64,000 bases of DNA. Origin: an uncultured Lachnospiraceae bacterium (GTDB lineage: Bacteria > Bacillota > Clostridia > Lachnospirales > Lachnospiraceae). How positions within the stretch are numbered: the first letter of the stretch is position 1; each line of letters starts with the position of its first letter. Position numbers and translations under genes: made by a program. Positions 1 to 7,901 of the stretch are shown piece after piece. The notes beneath the pieces are model-generated. The model saw only the letters and a list, made by a program, of their open reading frames with translations, was not told the origin of the DNA and searched no databases. The stretch covers positions 111,581 through 175,580 of the forward strand of contig CALWQT010000004.1 in assembly GCA_944383765.1 (NCBI GenBank). Reading direction: 5' to 3'.

Positions 1-1
1 G

Positions 2-109
2 GTAGATGCGCTGATCACAAAGACCTGTCGTCTGGAAGAAGTAGAAGACGTGATCAAGGATATGGCAGCCAATCCGGCGGATTATCTGAAGGTAGTAGTG
101 GAAATGTAA
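2..109 (+). CDS. Zinc-type (MDR) alcohol/polyol dehydrogenase, C-terminal fragment
   Basis: Only the last 35 codons are inside the window; the frame is open to the left edge and stops with TAA at 107-109. The tail (ALITKTCRLEEVEDV, then PADYLKVVVEM) has the LEEVxxV element and the short YLKVVV end typical of medium-chain zinc-dependent dehydrogenases such as sorbitol, galactitol-1-phosphate and threonine dehydrogenases. It lies 17 bp before the first aldolase and reads in the same direction, so it is probably co-transcribed. A polyol or polyol-phosphate dehydrogenase feeding an aldolase pathway would fit, but the substrate cannot be told from this fragment. Confidence 0.7.
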   Translation, partial: VDALITKTCRLEEVEDVIKDMAANPADYLKVVVEM

Positions 110-126
110 AACAGGAGGACAGAACC

Positions 127-981
127 ATGCTGGTAACAAGCTTTGAAATGCTGGAAAAAGCATACCATGGACATTATGCAGTTCCTGCTATCAATACTCA
201 GGGTGGAACCTATGATATTATACGGGCAATCTGTGTGGCGGCAGAAGAAATGAAGTCACCGGTAATTCTGGCCCATTATGTCAATACCGGAGAATATTCC
301 GGTCATGATTGGTTTTTTGAAACAGCGAAATGGATGGCGAACAAGGTTTCTGTTCCGGTAGCAGTCCATCTGGATCACGGCGACAGTTTTGAACGATGTA
401 TGGAAATGCTGAAAATTGGTTTTACCTCTATTATGTATGATGGTTCTGCTTATTCCGTAGAGGAAAATGCAGCAAGAACGGAAGAGGTGGCAAAGGTATG
501 CCGGGCATTTGGGGTTCCTTTGGAAGCGGAAATTGGTGAACTAGCCAGGCTGGATGACCAGGGTCATGCAATGGGTTGCTCCAATATCGCAGATCCGGAG
601 GTTGTAAAACGGTATCTGGAACTTTGTCATCCAGATTCTCTTGCTATTGGTATTGGAAACGCTCATGGATTTTATAAAGGTCCGGTGGATATCCGAGTGG
701 AAGTTCTGGAGCAGTGCCGGGGATTTACAGATATTCCATTTGTACTTCATGGCTGTACAGGAATGGATGAGGCTTTGATTCAAAGGGCAATTCGGGCTGG
801 CGTGGCAAAGATTAATTTTGGAACGCAGGTAAGATGCCAGTTTGTAGAATACCTGAAGGAAGGGCTGGCGGAAGGAAAAGATGAAGGGCACGCCTGGAAA
901 CTGTCCAGATATGCAGAAGAGCGGCTGAGAAGAGATATCAAAGAAATTATCAGGCTGGCAGGTTCTCAGGGCAGAGCGTAG
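127..981 (+). CDS. Class II ketose-bisphosphate aldolase (GatY/KbaY/Fba family)
   Basis: This 284-residue protein is a zinc-dependent class II aldolase, which cleaves a ketose (bis)phosphate to dihydroxyacetone phosphate plus an aldehyde. The visible active-site motifs are HLDHG (catalytic Asp and zinc His), EAEIGE, GNAHG (zinc His), HGCTG in place of the usual HGGSG, and KINFGT. The length matches the GatY/KbaY tagatose-bisphosphate and FbaA fructose-bisphosphate aldolases. The start is supported by AGGAGG about ten bases before the ATG. It lies in a tight operon with a dehydrogenase, a mutarotase, a second aldolase, a phosphofructokinase and a TIM homologue. Substrate stereochemistry is not readable from the sequence; the Cys in HGCTG is a departure from the common motif. 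Confidence 0.85.
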   Translation: MLVTSFEMLEKAYHGHYAVPAINTQGGTYDIIRAICVAAEEMKSPVILAHYVNTGEYSGHDWFFETAKWMANKVSVPVAVHLDHGDSFERCMEMLKIGFTSIMYDGSAYSVEENAARTEEVAKVCRAFGVPLEAEIGELARLDDQGHAMGCSNIADPEVVKRYLELCHPDSLAIGIGNAHGFYKGPVDIRVEVLEQCRGFTDIPFVLHGCTGMDEALIQRAIRAGVAKINFGTQVRCQFVEYLKEGLAEGKDEGHAWKLSRYAEERLRRDIKEIIRLAGSQGRA

Positions 982-999
982 AGCAGGAGGCTTATCACA

Positions 1000-1893
1000 A
1001 TGATCATACAACTTCAGAATGACCAGGCAGTTGCCTGTATTGACACTATGGGAGCACAGCTCATATCTCTGAAAGACCAGGCAGGTCTGGAGTACATCTG
1101 GCAGAGAGATCCGGATATCTGGAAAAACTGTTCCCCTATCTTATTTCCCATTGTGGGTAACTTAAGAGACGGAAAAACCAGGATAAACGGAAGCGAATAT
1201 GAGATTGAAAAGCATGGTCCCTGCAAGACGCTGGAATTTCAGGTGGTTTCCGCTGATGAAAGAGAAACTGTGTTTTCTCTGACTCAGGATAGATTTCCGG
1301 AAGGGACCTATCCGTATGAGTTTGAGCTGAGGGTTCGGTATCGTCTGGAAGGCAGCAGGCTGACCGCCGCTCTGGAGGTGGAAAACAGGGACAAAGACAG
1401 TATCTGGTATTGTCTGGGATTCCATACAGGATTCCGGTGCCCTCTCAACGAGGAAGAAAAGTTTGAGGATTATTATCTGGAATTTCTGGAGGAGCAGAAA
1501 TATGGATACCGGAGATATGATGTGGAACGTCTGGAGTTCGATATGTCGAAAGAATATCCATTTCCGGGAAAGGATGGGCTCAGGATTCCGCTGACAAGAG
1601 AACTGTTTGCCAATGATGCTTTCTGGTTTGACCATCCGTCTTCCAAAAGCGTTTCTCTGAAATCTGAAAAAGGAGAGAAGGGCGTTCAGGTAGATTATGA
1701 AGATTTTGATACCGTAGCTTTCTGGACACAGACGAGAGAAGATGCGGCATTTTTGTGTATAGAACCATGGAATGGGTCAGCCGTATGTTCCGATGAGGAT
1801 AATGAATTTATTCATAAAAATCATATCAGAAAACTGGAAACAGGAAAAACAGCAGTTTATACCATGACGGTTCATCTGTTAGGAAACAGGTGA
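1000..1893 (+). CDS. Aldose 1-epimerase family protein (LacX-like mutarotase)
   Basis: This 297-residue protein belongs to the galactose mutarotase-like fold, which interconverts alpha and beta anomers of sugars or sugar phosphates in the cytoplasm. The N-terminal GAQLISLKD, the SPILFPIVGNLRDG segment, KHGPCK (normally HGFAR, first catalytic His) and FHTGFRCPL (second His) match the LacX-like branch, which accompanies tagatose-6-phosphate and galactose catabolic genes in Firmicutes. It is 18 bp after the first aldolase and 18 bp before the second, with GGAGG-type sites on both sides, so it belongs to the same operon. The substrate is presumably the sugar handled by this cluster and remains unknown. 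Confidence 0.82.
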   Translation: MIIQLQNDQAVACIDTMGAQLISLKDQAGLEYIWQRDPDIWKNCSPILFPIVGNLRDGKTRINGSEYEIEKHGPCKTLEFQVVSADERETVFSLTQDRFPEGTYPYEFELRVRYRLEGSRLTAALEVENRDKDSIWYCLGFHTGFRCPLNEEEKFEDYYLEFLEEQKYGYRRYDVERLEFDMSKEYPFPGKDGLRIPLTRELFANDAFWFDHPSSKSVSLKSEKGEKGVQVDYEDFDTVAFWTQTREDAAFLCIEPWNGSAVCSDEDNEFIHKNHIRKLETGKTAVYTMTVHLLGNR

Positions 1894-1911
1894 TAGGAAA
1901 GGAAAAGAATT

Positions 1912-3069
1912 ATGGGATTGGTATCATTAAAACCGATTATAGATGCGGCTTTGGATCACGGGTATGGCCAGGGAGCATTCAATGTGAATGCAGTGGCACA
2001 GGCCAAAGCTGTGATAGAAGTTCATGAAATGTTTCGGGCTCCGGCAGTGCTTCAGGGCGCTGATCTGGCCAATGGATTTATGGGTGGCTGTGTGGATTTT
2101 AAAAATGCCACGCTGGAAGATAAGAAAAAAGGTGCGAAACTGATTGCGGATGCGGTCAGGAAATATGGAGAAAACGCCAGTATTCCTGTCGTACTGCATT
2201 TGGACCATGGAAGAGATTTTGATTCCTGTAAGGCAGCCATTGATGGTGGGTATACTTCGGTCATGATCGACGGTTCCTCTCTGGAATTTGATGAAAATGT
2301 GGAACTGACCAGAGAAGTGGTGAAATACGCCCACGAAAGAGGTGTAAGCGTGGAAGGTGAACTGGGAGTCCTGGCAGGAGTGGAAGACCATGTATTTGCC
2401 AGCAATTCCACATATACCAACCCGCTGAAAGCAGTGGAATTTTTCAAAAAGACAGGAGTGGATGCCCTGGCTATTTCTTATGGAACCATGCATGGGGCAT
2501 CCAAAGGAAAAGATGTAAAGCTGAGAAGGCAGATTCCCATCGCCATCAGAGAGTGCCTGAATCATGAAGGAATCCGGGGAGGACTGGTTTCCCATGGATC
2601 GTCTACAGTGCCGAAATACATTGTGGATGAGATTAACGGGCTGGGAGGCAATATCCAGAATGCTTATGGAATTTCCATGAGTGAACTGAAAGAGGCTATC
2701 AGCTGCGGTATCAATAAGATCAATGTGGATACGGATATCCGTCTGGCTGTAACCAGAAATATGAAAGAAATGTTCGCACAGAAGCCGGAACTTTGCAGCA
2801 GTCCATCCATAGGAAAGGTACATGAACTTCTGGAAAGCTATAAAGACCAGTTTGATCCCAGAGTATTTCTTCCACCGGTTATGGATACGGTTATGTACGG
2901 AACCATACCGGATGATGATGTGGCACAACTGATGAACTGTGTGGAACGGGGAGTAAAAGAAGCGGTAGGAACCCTGATCGTTCAGTTTGGTGCTTATGGA
3001 AAGGCACCGTTGGTAAAACAGACGTCATTGGAAGAAATGAAACAATATTATAAGAACGCAGGATTATAA
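1912..3069 (+). CDS. Class II fructose-bisphosphate aldolase family, long form
   Basis: This 385-residue class II aldolase is clearly different from the 284-residue aldolase two genes upstream. HLDHG, EGELG, GTMHGA, SHGSSTVPK and the phosphate-binding INVDTD motif are all present, so the enzyme should be catalytically competent. The extra length is mainly in the C-terminal region (about residues 290-385), typical of the long-type Fba of Clostridia and Proteobacteria. A GGAAAGGAAAAG site precedes the ATG. Two class II aldolases in one operon suggest two cleavable substrates, or two halves of one sugar pathway. Both should deliver dihydroxyacetone phosphate, which the downstream TIM homologue could use. 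Confidence 0.88.
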   Translation: MGLVSLKPIIDAALDHGYGQGAFNVNAVAQAKAVIEVHEMFRAPAVLQGADLANGFMGGCVDFKNATLEDKKKGAKLIADAVRKYGENASIPVVLHLDHGRDFDSCKAAIDGGYTSVMIDGSSLEFDENVELTREVVKYAHERGVSVEGELGVLAGVEDHVFASNSTYTNPLKAVEFFKKTGVDALAISYGTMHGASKGKDVKLRRQIPIAIRECLNHEGIRGGLVSHGSSTVPKYIVDEINGLGGNIQNAYGISMSELKEAISCGINKINVDTDIRLAVTRNMKEMFAQKPELCSSPSIGKVHELLESYKDQFDPRVFLPPVMDTVMYGTIPDDDVAQLMNCVERGVKEAVGTLIVQFGAYGKAPLVKQTSLEEMKQYYKNAGL

Positions 3070-3086
3070 CGTTCTAAGGAGGAAAC

Positions 3087-4268
3087 ATGGCAGGAAATGT
3101 ACTGGTAGTTCACGGCGGAGGTCCTACTCCGGTAATGAATGCTTCGCTGTACGGAGTTATAGAGGAAAGTAGAAAACATCCGGAAACAGGGATTGTCTAT
3201 GGAGCCCTGGGAGGAATGGAAGGCATTTTCCGGGAACGGTTTGTTGACCTGACAGCCCTGGATGAAGAACAATGCAGGCTTTTGCTGGAAACACCGGGAA
3301 CGGCCATCGGCTCATCCCGCTATCCGGTTACGGAGGAAGATTACAGCCGTACTCCTGAAATTATGAAAAAATACAATATCCGGTATCTGCTTCCCAATGG
3401 AGGGAACGGTACCATGGATACTTGTGGAAATATTTATAAGGCCTGTGTAAAAGCAGGATATAAAGACCTGAATGTAGTGGGGATTCCCAAAACCATTGAC
3501 AATGACCTTGCGGTTACAGATCATACTCCCGGTTATGGCAGTGCAGCTAGGTATATAGCAGCTTCTGTTCAGGAAGTAGGAGCAGATGTCCGTTCTCTTC
3601 CCATTCATGTTTGTGTGATCGAGGCACTGGGAAGAAATGCAGGCTGGATCACTGCAGCGTCAGCTCTTGCCAGAAAGAAAAAAGATGATGCCCCTCACCT
3701 GATCTATCTTCCGGAGCGGCCTTTTGATGAAGAGGAATTCTTAAAAGATGTAAAAGAATTATATGACCGCTTGGGTGGCGTAGTGGTAGTGGCAAGTGAA
3801 GGTTTGAAGAAGAAAGATGGGACTCCTGTGGTAGAACCTATCTTCCGGACAGAAAGAGCCGTTTATTACGGGGATGTGAGTTCCTATCTGGCAAATCTGG
3901 TTATCCGCAGGCTTGGGATCAAGGCAAGAAGTGAAAAACCGGGACTTTGCGGAAGAGCTTCCATTGCCTGGCAGTCACCGGTAGACCGGGAAGAGGCCAT
4001 ATTGGCCGGTGCATCCGCATTGAAAGCTGCGGTGGAAGGTCATACAGGGGTTATGATAGGATTCCGGCGAAAAGAAAGTGACCGTTATGAAATAGAAACG
4101 GTTCTGATTCCCATTGAACAGGTGATGATGGTGGAAAAGACTATGCCGGATCACTATATCAATGAAACAGGCAATGACGTGACCGGAGAGTTCCTGGATT
4201 GGTGCCGACCGCTGATTGGGCCGGAGTTAAGAGATTTTGTGGATTTTCAGGACGGAAATGAGAGGTAA
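3087..4268 (+). CDS. 6-phosphofructokinase family (PfkA superfamily), mixed ATP/PPi signature
   Basis: This 393-residue protein phosphorylates a ketohexose phosphate (fructose-6-P or a relative) to a bisphosphate, directly upstream of aldolase chemistry. Visible motifs are VVHGGGPTPVMNASL at the N-terminus, NGGNGTMDT, GIPKTIDNDL with the catalytic Asp, and EALGRNAGW (the substrate loop, LGR for the usual MGR). In this superfamily Gly after GGD/GGN goes with ATP use and Asp there with pyrophosphate, whereas Lys in PKTIDND goes with pyrophosphate; here Gly and Lys occur together. The donor is therefore uncertain. AAGGAGG precedes the start, and only two bases separate its stop from the next gene. 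Confidence 0.87.
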   Translation: MAGNVLVVHGGGPTPVMNASLYGVIEESRKHPETGIVYGALGGMEGIFRERFVDLTALDEEQCRLLLETPGTAIGSSRYPVTEEDYSRTPEIMKKYNIRYLLPNGGNGTMDTCGNIYKACVKAGYKDLNVVGIPKTIDNDLAVTDHTPGYGSAARYIAASVQEVGADVRSLPIHVCVIEALGRNAGWITAASALARKKKDDAPHLIYLPERPFDEEEFLKDVKELYDRLGGVVVVASEGLKKKDGTPVVEPIFRTERAVYYGDVSSYLANLVIRRLGIKARSEKPGLCGRASIAWQSPVDREEAILAGASALKAAVEGHTGVMIGFRRKESDRYEIETVLIPIEQVMMVEKTMPDHYINETGNDVTGEFLDWCRPLIGPELRDFVDFQDGNER

Positions 4269-4270
4269 CT

Positions 4271-5116
4271 ATGAAGCATATCTTTTTGAATTTAAAGAGG
4301 TTTGATATACCGAGAGAACTTGGGGGAGTGAATGAGATCGCTGATGTGAAGGAGTGGGGTGGTTTTATCGTTCGCTCTGTTCAGGACAGTTTAAAGCAAT
4401 ATGGGGAAGAGGCGGAATTTGTCATGTATTTTCCGGAAGCCCATATCCTTTCCGCTTCCCAGGCTAAAAATCAGGACAGTCCGGTAAAAATCGGCTGCCA
4501 GGGAATCTACCGTGATGATGTGGCCACGGGTCATAATTTCGGAGCTTTTACCACAAATCGCACTGGAAAAGGAATGAAAGCACTGGGATGTGACAGTGTG
4601 CTGATCGGACATTGTGAGGAAAGAAATGATAAAGCAGGAATTCTGGCTGAGGCAGGGGTAACCGATACTTCTGCTGTGAACAGGCTTTTGAATATGGAAG
4701 TGAAAAAAGCGGTAGAGGCTGGGCTTTCCGTGCTTTACTGTATCGGAGAAAAAGCGGAGGAACAGGAAAGATGGAAAGAAGTCCTGAAAGAACAGATAGA
4801 AACAGGACTGGAAGGAGTTGATCCCACGAAGGTGGTGATTGCCTATGAACCGGTATGGGCGATCGGACCAGGAAAAATTCCTCCGGACCGGGAGTATATC
4901 TCTAAAATTGGAGAATATGTAAAGGAAATTTCCGGAGGGATGGACGTGGTATACGGAGGCGGGCTAAAACAGGACAATGCAGAAATGCTGGCAGGAATTC
5001 CCTCTATTGATGGAGGACTGATTGCTCTGACCCGCTTTTCCGGTGACATTGGCTTTTATCCGGAAGAGTATCTGGAGATTGCAGGGATTTACCTGAATGC
5101 GGCAAAAGGAAAGTAA
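4271..5116 (+). CDS. Triosephosphate isomerase family protein, divergent
   Basis: This 281-residue TIM-barrel protein keeps the catalytic residues of triosephosphate isomerase: Lys in NLK near the N-terminus, His in GHCEER (normally GHSERR) and Glu in AYEPVWAIGPGK (loop 6). It is longer than ordinary TpiA (about 250 residues), and the phosphate-gripping elements are changed: YGGGL replaces YGGSV, and GGLIALTRF stands where GGASL is usual. It may be a dedicated isomerase for a tetrulose or modified triose phosphate, as known for EryH-type erythrulose-1-phosphate isomerases, rather than the housekeeping TpiA. It follows the phosphofructokinase by two bases, which argues for a role in this operon. 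Confidence 0.8.
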   Translation: MKHIFLNLKRFDIPRELGGVNEIADVKEWGGFIVRSVQDSLKQYGEEAEFVMYFPEAHILSASQAKNQDSPVKIGCQGIYRDDVATGHNFGAFTTNRTGKGMKALGCDSVLIGHCEERNDKAGILAEAGVTDTSAVNRLLNMEVKKAVEAGLSVLYCIGEKAEEQERWKEVLKEQIETGLEGVDPTKVVIAYEPVWAIGPGKIPPDREYISKIGEYVKEISGGMDVVYGGGLKQDNAEMLAGIPSIDGGLIALTRFSGDIGFYPEEYLEIAGIYLNAAKGK

Positions 5117-5145
5117 GATAAGACACAGAATAGAGAGGTAAGCGT

Positions 5146-6636
5146 ATGAAACATTTACAATTTGAATATGGAACCGGACTGATGAACGCATCTCTTCCAG
5201 ATAACACAGATGTATTTATTCCGGGTGTAACCGTTCCGGATCCTGATTATATTCCGGAAGATAAACTGGAAGAGGCCTATTTGAATTCAATCCGCAATCC
5301 TGTAGGAATGCCTCCTCTGTCAGAGCTGGCTCATAAGGGATCTAAGGTGACTATTGTATTCCCTGATATTGTGAAAGGCGGATTGCAGCCTACATCACAC
5401 AGGAAAATGTCCATTAGGATCATTTTAAATGAATTGTATAAAGCGGGAGTGGAGAAGAAGGATATTCTTCTGATCTGTTCTAATGGTCTTCATCCGAAGA
5501 ACAAGATTCCTCAGTTAAAAGCCATCCTGGGAGAAGAACTGTTCCAGGAATTCTGGTTTACCGGACAGATTATCAATCATGACAGTGAAGACAAAGACAA
5601 CATGGTAAACTGTGGGTTTACAGACAGAGGGGATCCGGTATATTTGAACCGTTATGTTCATGACTGTGATCTGCCGATTCTGATCGGCCATACCCAGGGG
5701 AATCCTTATGGGGGTTATTCTGGTGGATACAAGCACTGTGCCACGGGACTGAATCACTGGACTTCCATTGCTTCCCACCATGTGCCTCAGGTTATGCACC
5801 GGGCTGATTTTACTCCTGTCAGCGGTCATTCTCTCATGAGAAGCAAATTTGATGAGATTGGAATGAAGCAGGAAGAGCATATGGGTAAAAAGTATTTCTG
5901 CTGTGATGCGGTTCTGGACACGTTATCCAGACAGATCGAGATCAATTCCGGTTATGCGGCAGAAATGCAGCCATTGTCCTGGAAGACGGCAGACAAGAGA
6001 ACGTATGTGCCGTTTGCGGAAGATAAATATGACATTATGGTATTTGGTATGCCTCAGGAATTCCATTATGGAAACGGAATGGGAACCAATCCGATCATGT
6101 TCATGCAGGCATTGTCTGCTCAGGTGATCCGTCATAAGAGAGTTATGAAAGAAAATTGTGTAATCATCTGTTCTTCTATCTGTAATGGATATTTCCATGA
6201 TGAGTTATGGCCGTATCTGAGAGAATGCTATGATATGTTCCAGCATGATTACATGAATGTACTGACTGATATGAACCGTTACGGAGAATATTTTGCAACC
6301 AACGAGGAATATATCAGGAAATACCGTTACTGCAATGCGTTCCATCCGTTCCACGGATTCTCTATGATGAGCTGCGGACAGATTGCAGAGATGAATACGG
6401 CAGCAATCTATATGGTAGGTGCTCAGGAACCTGGATATGCAAGGGGAATGGGACTGAAGACAAGGGCGACCTTCGAGGAAGCTTTGGCAGATGCCATGAG
6501 GAAATATACAGGACCGAATCCAAGGATTCTGGCACTTCCTCAGACCTTTAAACTGTCAGCTGTGCATCTGATGCTGAAGGATCAGGTATATGATGGCACG
6601 AATGGATGTGCCCATCCGGATGCTTATATGAAATAA
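5146..6636 (+). CDS. LarA-like nickel-pincer racemase/epimerase family protein (DUF2088-like)
   Basis: This 496-residue cytoplasmic protein resembles lactate racemase LarA and its homologues, which use a nickel-pincer nucleotide cofactor to racemize or epimerize alpha-hydroxy acids. Family-like elements are VTIVFPD, a CSNGLH segment (counterpart of the TGTHR histidine), GYSGGYKH carrying the lysine expected to bind the cofactor, and SIASHH with a candidate nickel histidine. In LarA the SGG-K element is preceded by PH; here the aligned stretch is GNPYGGYSGG, so the second general acid/base histidine seems absent. It ends the sugar operon, 29 bp after the TIM homologue, and a strong terminator follows. 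Substrate unknown; no larB, larC or larE lies in the window. Confidence 0.68.
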   Translation: MKHLQFEYGTGLMNASLPDNTDVFIPGVTVPDPDYIPEDKLEEAYLNSIRNPVGMPPLSELAHKGSKVTIVFPDIVKGGLQPTSHRKMSIRIILNELYKAGVEKKDILLICSNGLHPKNKIPQLKAILGEELFQEFWFTGQIINHDSEDKDNMVNCGFTDRGDPVYLNRYVHDCDLPILIGHTQGNPYGGYSGGYKHCATGLNHWTSIASHHVPQVMHRADFTPVSGHSLMRSKFDEIGMKQEEHMGKKYFCCDAVLDTLSRQIEINSGYAAEMQPLSWKTADKRTYVPFAEDKYDIMVFGMPQEFHYGNGMGTNPIMFMQALSAQVIRHKRVMKENCVIICSSICNGYFHDELWPYLRECYDMFQHDYMNVLTDMNRYGEYFATNEEYIRKYRYCNAFHPFHGFSMMSCGQIAEMNTAAIYMVGAQEPGYARGMGLKTRATFEEALADAMRKYTGPNPRILALPQTFKLSAVHLMLKDQVYDGTNGCAHPDAYMK

Positions 6637-6658
6637 AAGAAAAAAGACTATTCCTAAA

Positions 6659-6698
6659 AAATTGGCACTGGAAGTTTATTCTTCCAGTGCCAATTTTC
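6659..6698 (+). terminator. Bidirectional rho-independent terminator after the sugar operon
   Basis: The arms TTGGCACTGGAAG and CTTCCAGTGCCAA form a 13-bp perfect stem around a six-base loop. An A-run lies on the left and a T-run on the right, so it can end both the LarA-like gene (plus) and the convergent secreted-protein gene (minus). Confidence 0.88.
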
Positions 6699-6717
6699 AT
6701 GAGAATCTAAATATATG

Positions 6718-7722
6718 TTACAGCTGTGAAATATCTTCATATCCTTCAGTAGAAGGCAGGGAAATGGTTACCGGCTGTCCCGGATTGTTATAATTCATCT
6801 CCATGAAAATATGGTAAGGCATGTCTACGCCTTCTGAGGAGGCAGTCATATCCATCAACACCCGTTCCTGGATCACAGTACCGGCGGAATCCAGAGTCAT
6901 TTCTCCTTTACAGGTCTGGAACGTTACGTTGGAGGAGCCATCAGGATAGGCAGATTCCATGGAATTCATCATGTTTTCCAGTATGGCGTTCATTTCAGCA
7001 TTATTGGTTGTATAGTAAATAGTAGTTGTCCCATTGCCATTGTCTGCCATGGAAACATCCTGGATATAGGCCATACTGTCCATGGACATCATACTGAACT
7101 GATTCACTTCTTGCATGGCAGAAGAAAGGGGCGTATAGGCTTTCATTTTCTGGCCATCCATATCCATGTAAAGATAATCGTTGGTATAAAAGGTACGCAT
7201 TGCCATGGTCTCTCCCAACATATGGATATTCATATCCATCAGGTATTTCATATCTGCATTGTTGGGATTAGTCATTTTCATAGCGCCGCTTACACTGACG
7301 GAGATGGGCGTACCATAGATGGTCATATCCATATTCATGACATAGTTGGCATCGATTCCCTGTTCAAGGGATGCCTGGGAACGTTCGGTGGCTGCTTTCA
7401 GGGCGAGGAAAGCAGGGTCAGCTGGAGAAGCAGCAGAAACCTGTACCTGTCCGTTCTGTATCCAACAGCCATTGGAGTCGACCTGCCAGCCGTCGATTGT
7501 AGTATTCACAGCCAGATAGCCATTGCTGTCAAAATAGTAACATTCAGAATTACCGTCCTGATTGCCGTCCAGCCACAGCCAGGTATTTTGGGGATAAGAA
7601 CCATCATCTTCCGCCCACCACCAGCCGGTGTCATTTTGTTTCCACTGTCCCGCCAGAGCAACTGAGGATAACGACAGGGTCAGAGCGGCGGAAAGAATCA
7701 GAACACTGGTTGCTTTTTTCAT
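6718..7722 (-). CDS. Secreted protein with cell-wall-binding-like repeats and a beta-rich C-terminal domain
   Basis: The 334-residue product starts with a classical signal peptide (MKKATSVLILSAALTLSLSS, cleavage likely after VALAG). Residues about 25-95 are aromatic repeats of the choline/cell-wall-binding type: WKQNDTGWWW, YYFDSNGYLA, GWQVDSNGCW. The rest (about 105-334) is rich in Met, Thr and alternating beta-strand pattern (YVMNMDMTIYG, MRTFYTNDYLYMD) and resembles the LppX/DUF6612-type lipid-carrier-like folds of Gram-positive surface proteins; this last link is a guess. AAAGGAGG lies before the ATG and an extended -10 promoter lies at 7764-7772. The product is probably held on the cell surface; its ligand is unknown. 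Confidence 0.78.
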   Translation of the reverse strand: MKKATSVLILSAALTLSLSSVALAGQWKQNDTGWWWAEDDGSYPQNTWLWLDGNQDGNSECYYFDSNGYLAVNTTIDGWQVDSNGCWIQNGQVQVSAASPADPAFLALKAATERSQASLEQGIDANYVMNMDMTIYGTPISVSVSGAMKMTNPNNADMKYLMDMNIHMLGETMAMRTFYTNDYLYMDMDGQKMKAYTPLSSAMQEVNQFSMMSMDSMAYIQDVSMADNGNGTTTIYYTTNNAEMNAILENMMNSMESAYPDGSSNVTFQTCKGEMTLDSAGTVIQERVLMDMTASSEGVDMPYHIFMEMNYNNPGQPVTISLPSTEGYEDISQL

Positions 7723-7763
7723 TAAGATACCTCCTTTGAATTGTATTCTTTTCAGATAACTCT

Positions 7764-7772
7764 ATTATATCA
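7764..7772 (-). promoter_or_regulatory. Extended -10 promoter for the secreted protein
   Basis: On the minus strand TGATATAAT reads as an extended -10 (TGn then TATAAT), about 40 bases before the start codon. No good -35 is visible, as is usual for extended -10 promoters. Confidence 0.55.
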
Positions 7773-7837
7773 CAGAGAATTAACAAAAAAAACAGGGTTT
7801 TTCAGAATTGGATTTTAAATTTTAAAGGGGGTTGTAG

Positions 7838-7866
7838 TTGTTTTTCTTTCCTGTTAATGATAAGAT
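7838..7866 (+). promoter_or_regulatory. Candidate promoter for homoserine dehydrogenase
   Basis: TTGTTT, a 17-base spacer and TAAGAT precede the AAGGAGG site and GTG start of hom. The match is moderate. An alternative pairing is the TTGTAG six bases upstream with TAATGA. Confidence 0.4.
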
Positions 7867-7901
7867 AGGGAAAATGAGCGTAGGGAAAAGGAGGACATAA
7901 T

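Noticed and set aside
1927..2928. 333-residue minus-strand open frame
   Set aside because: It lies fully antisense to the long aldolase gene, has Cys/His/Phe-rich composition typical of a shadow frame, and has no ribosome site or known motifs.
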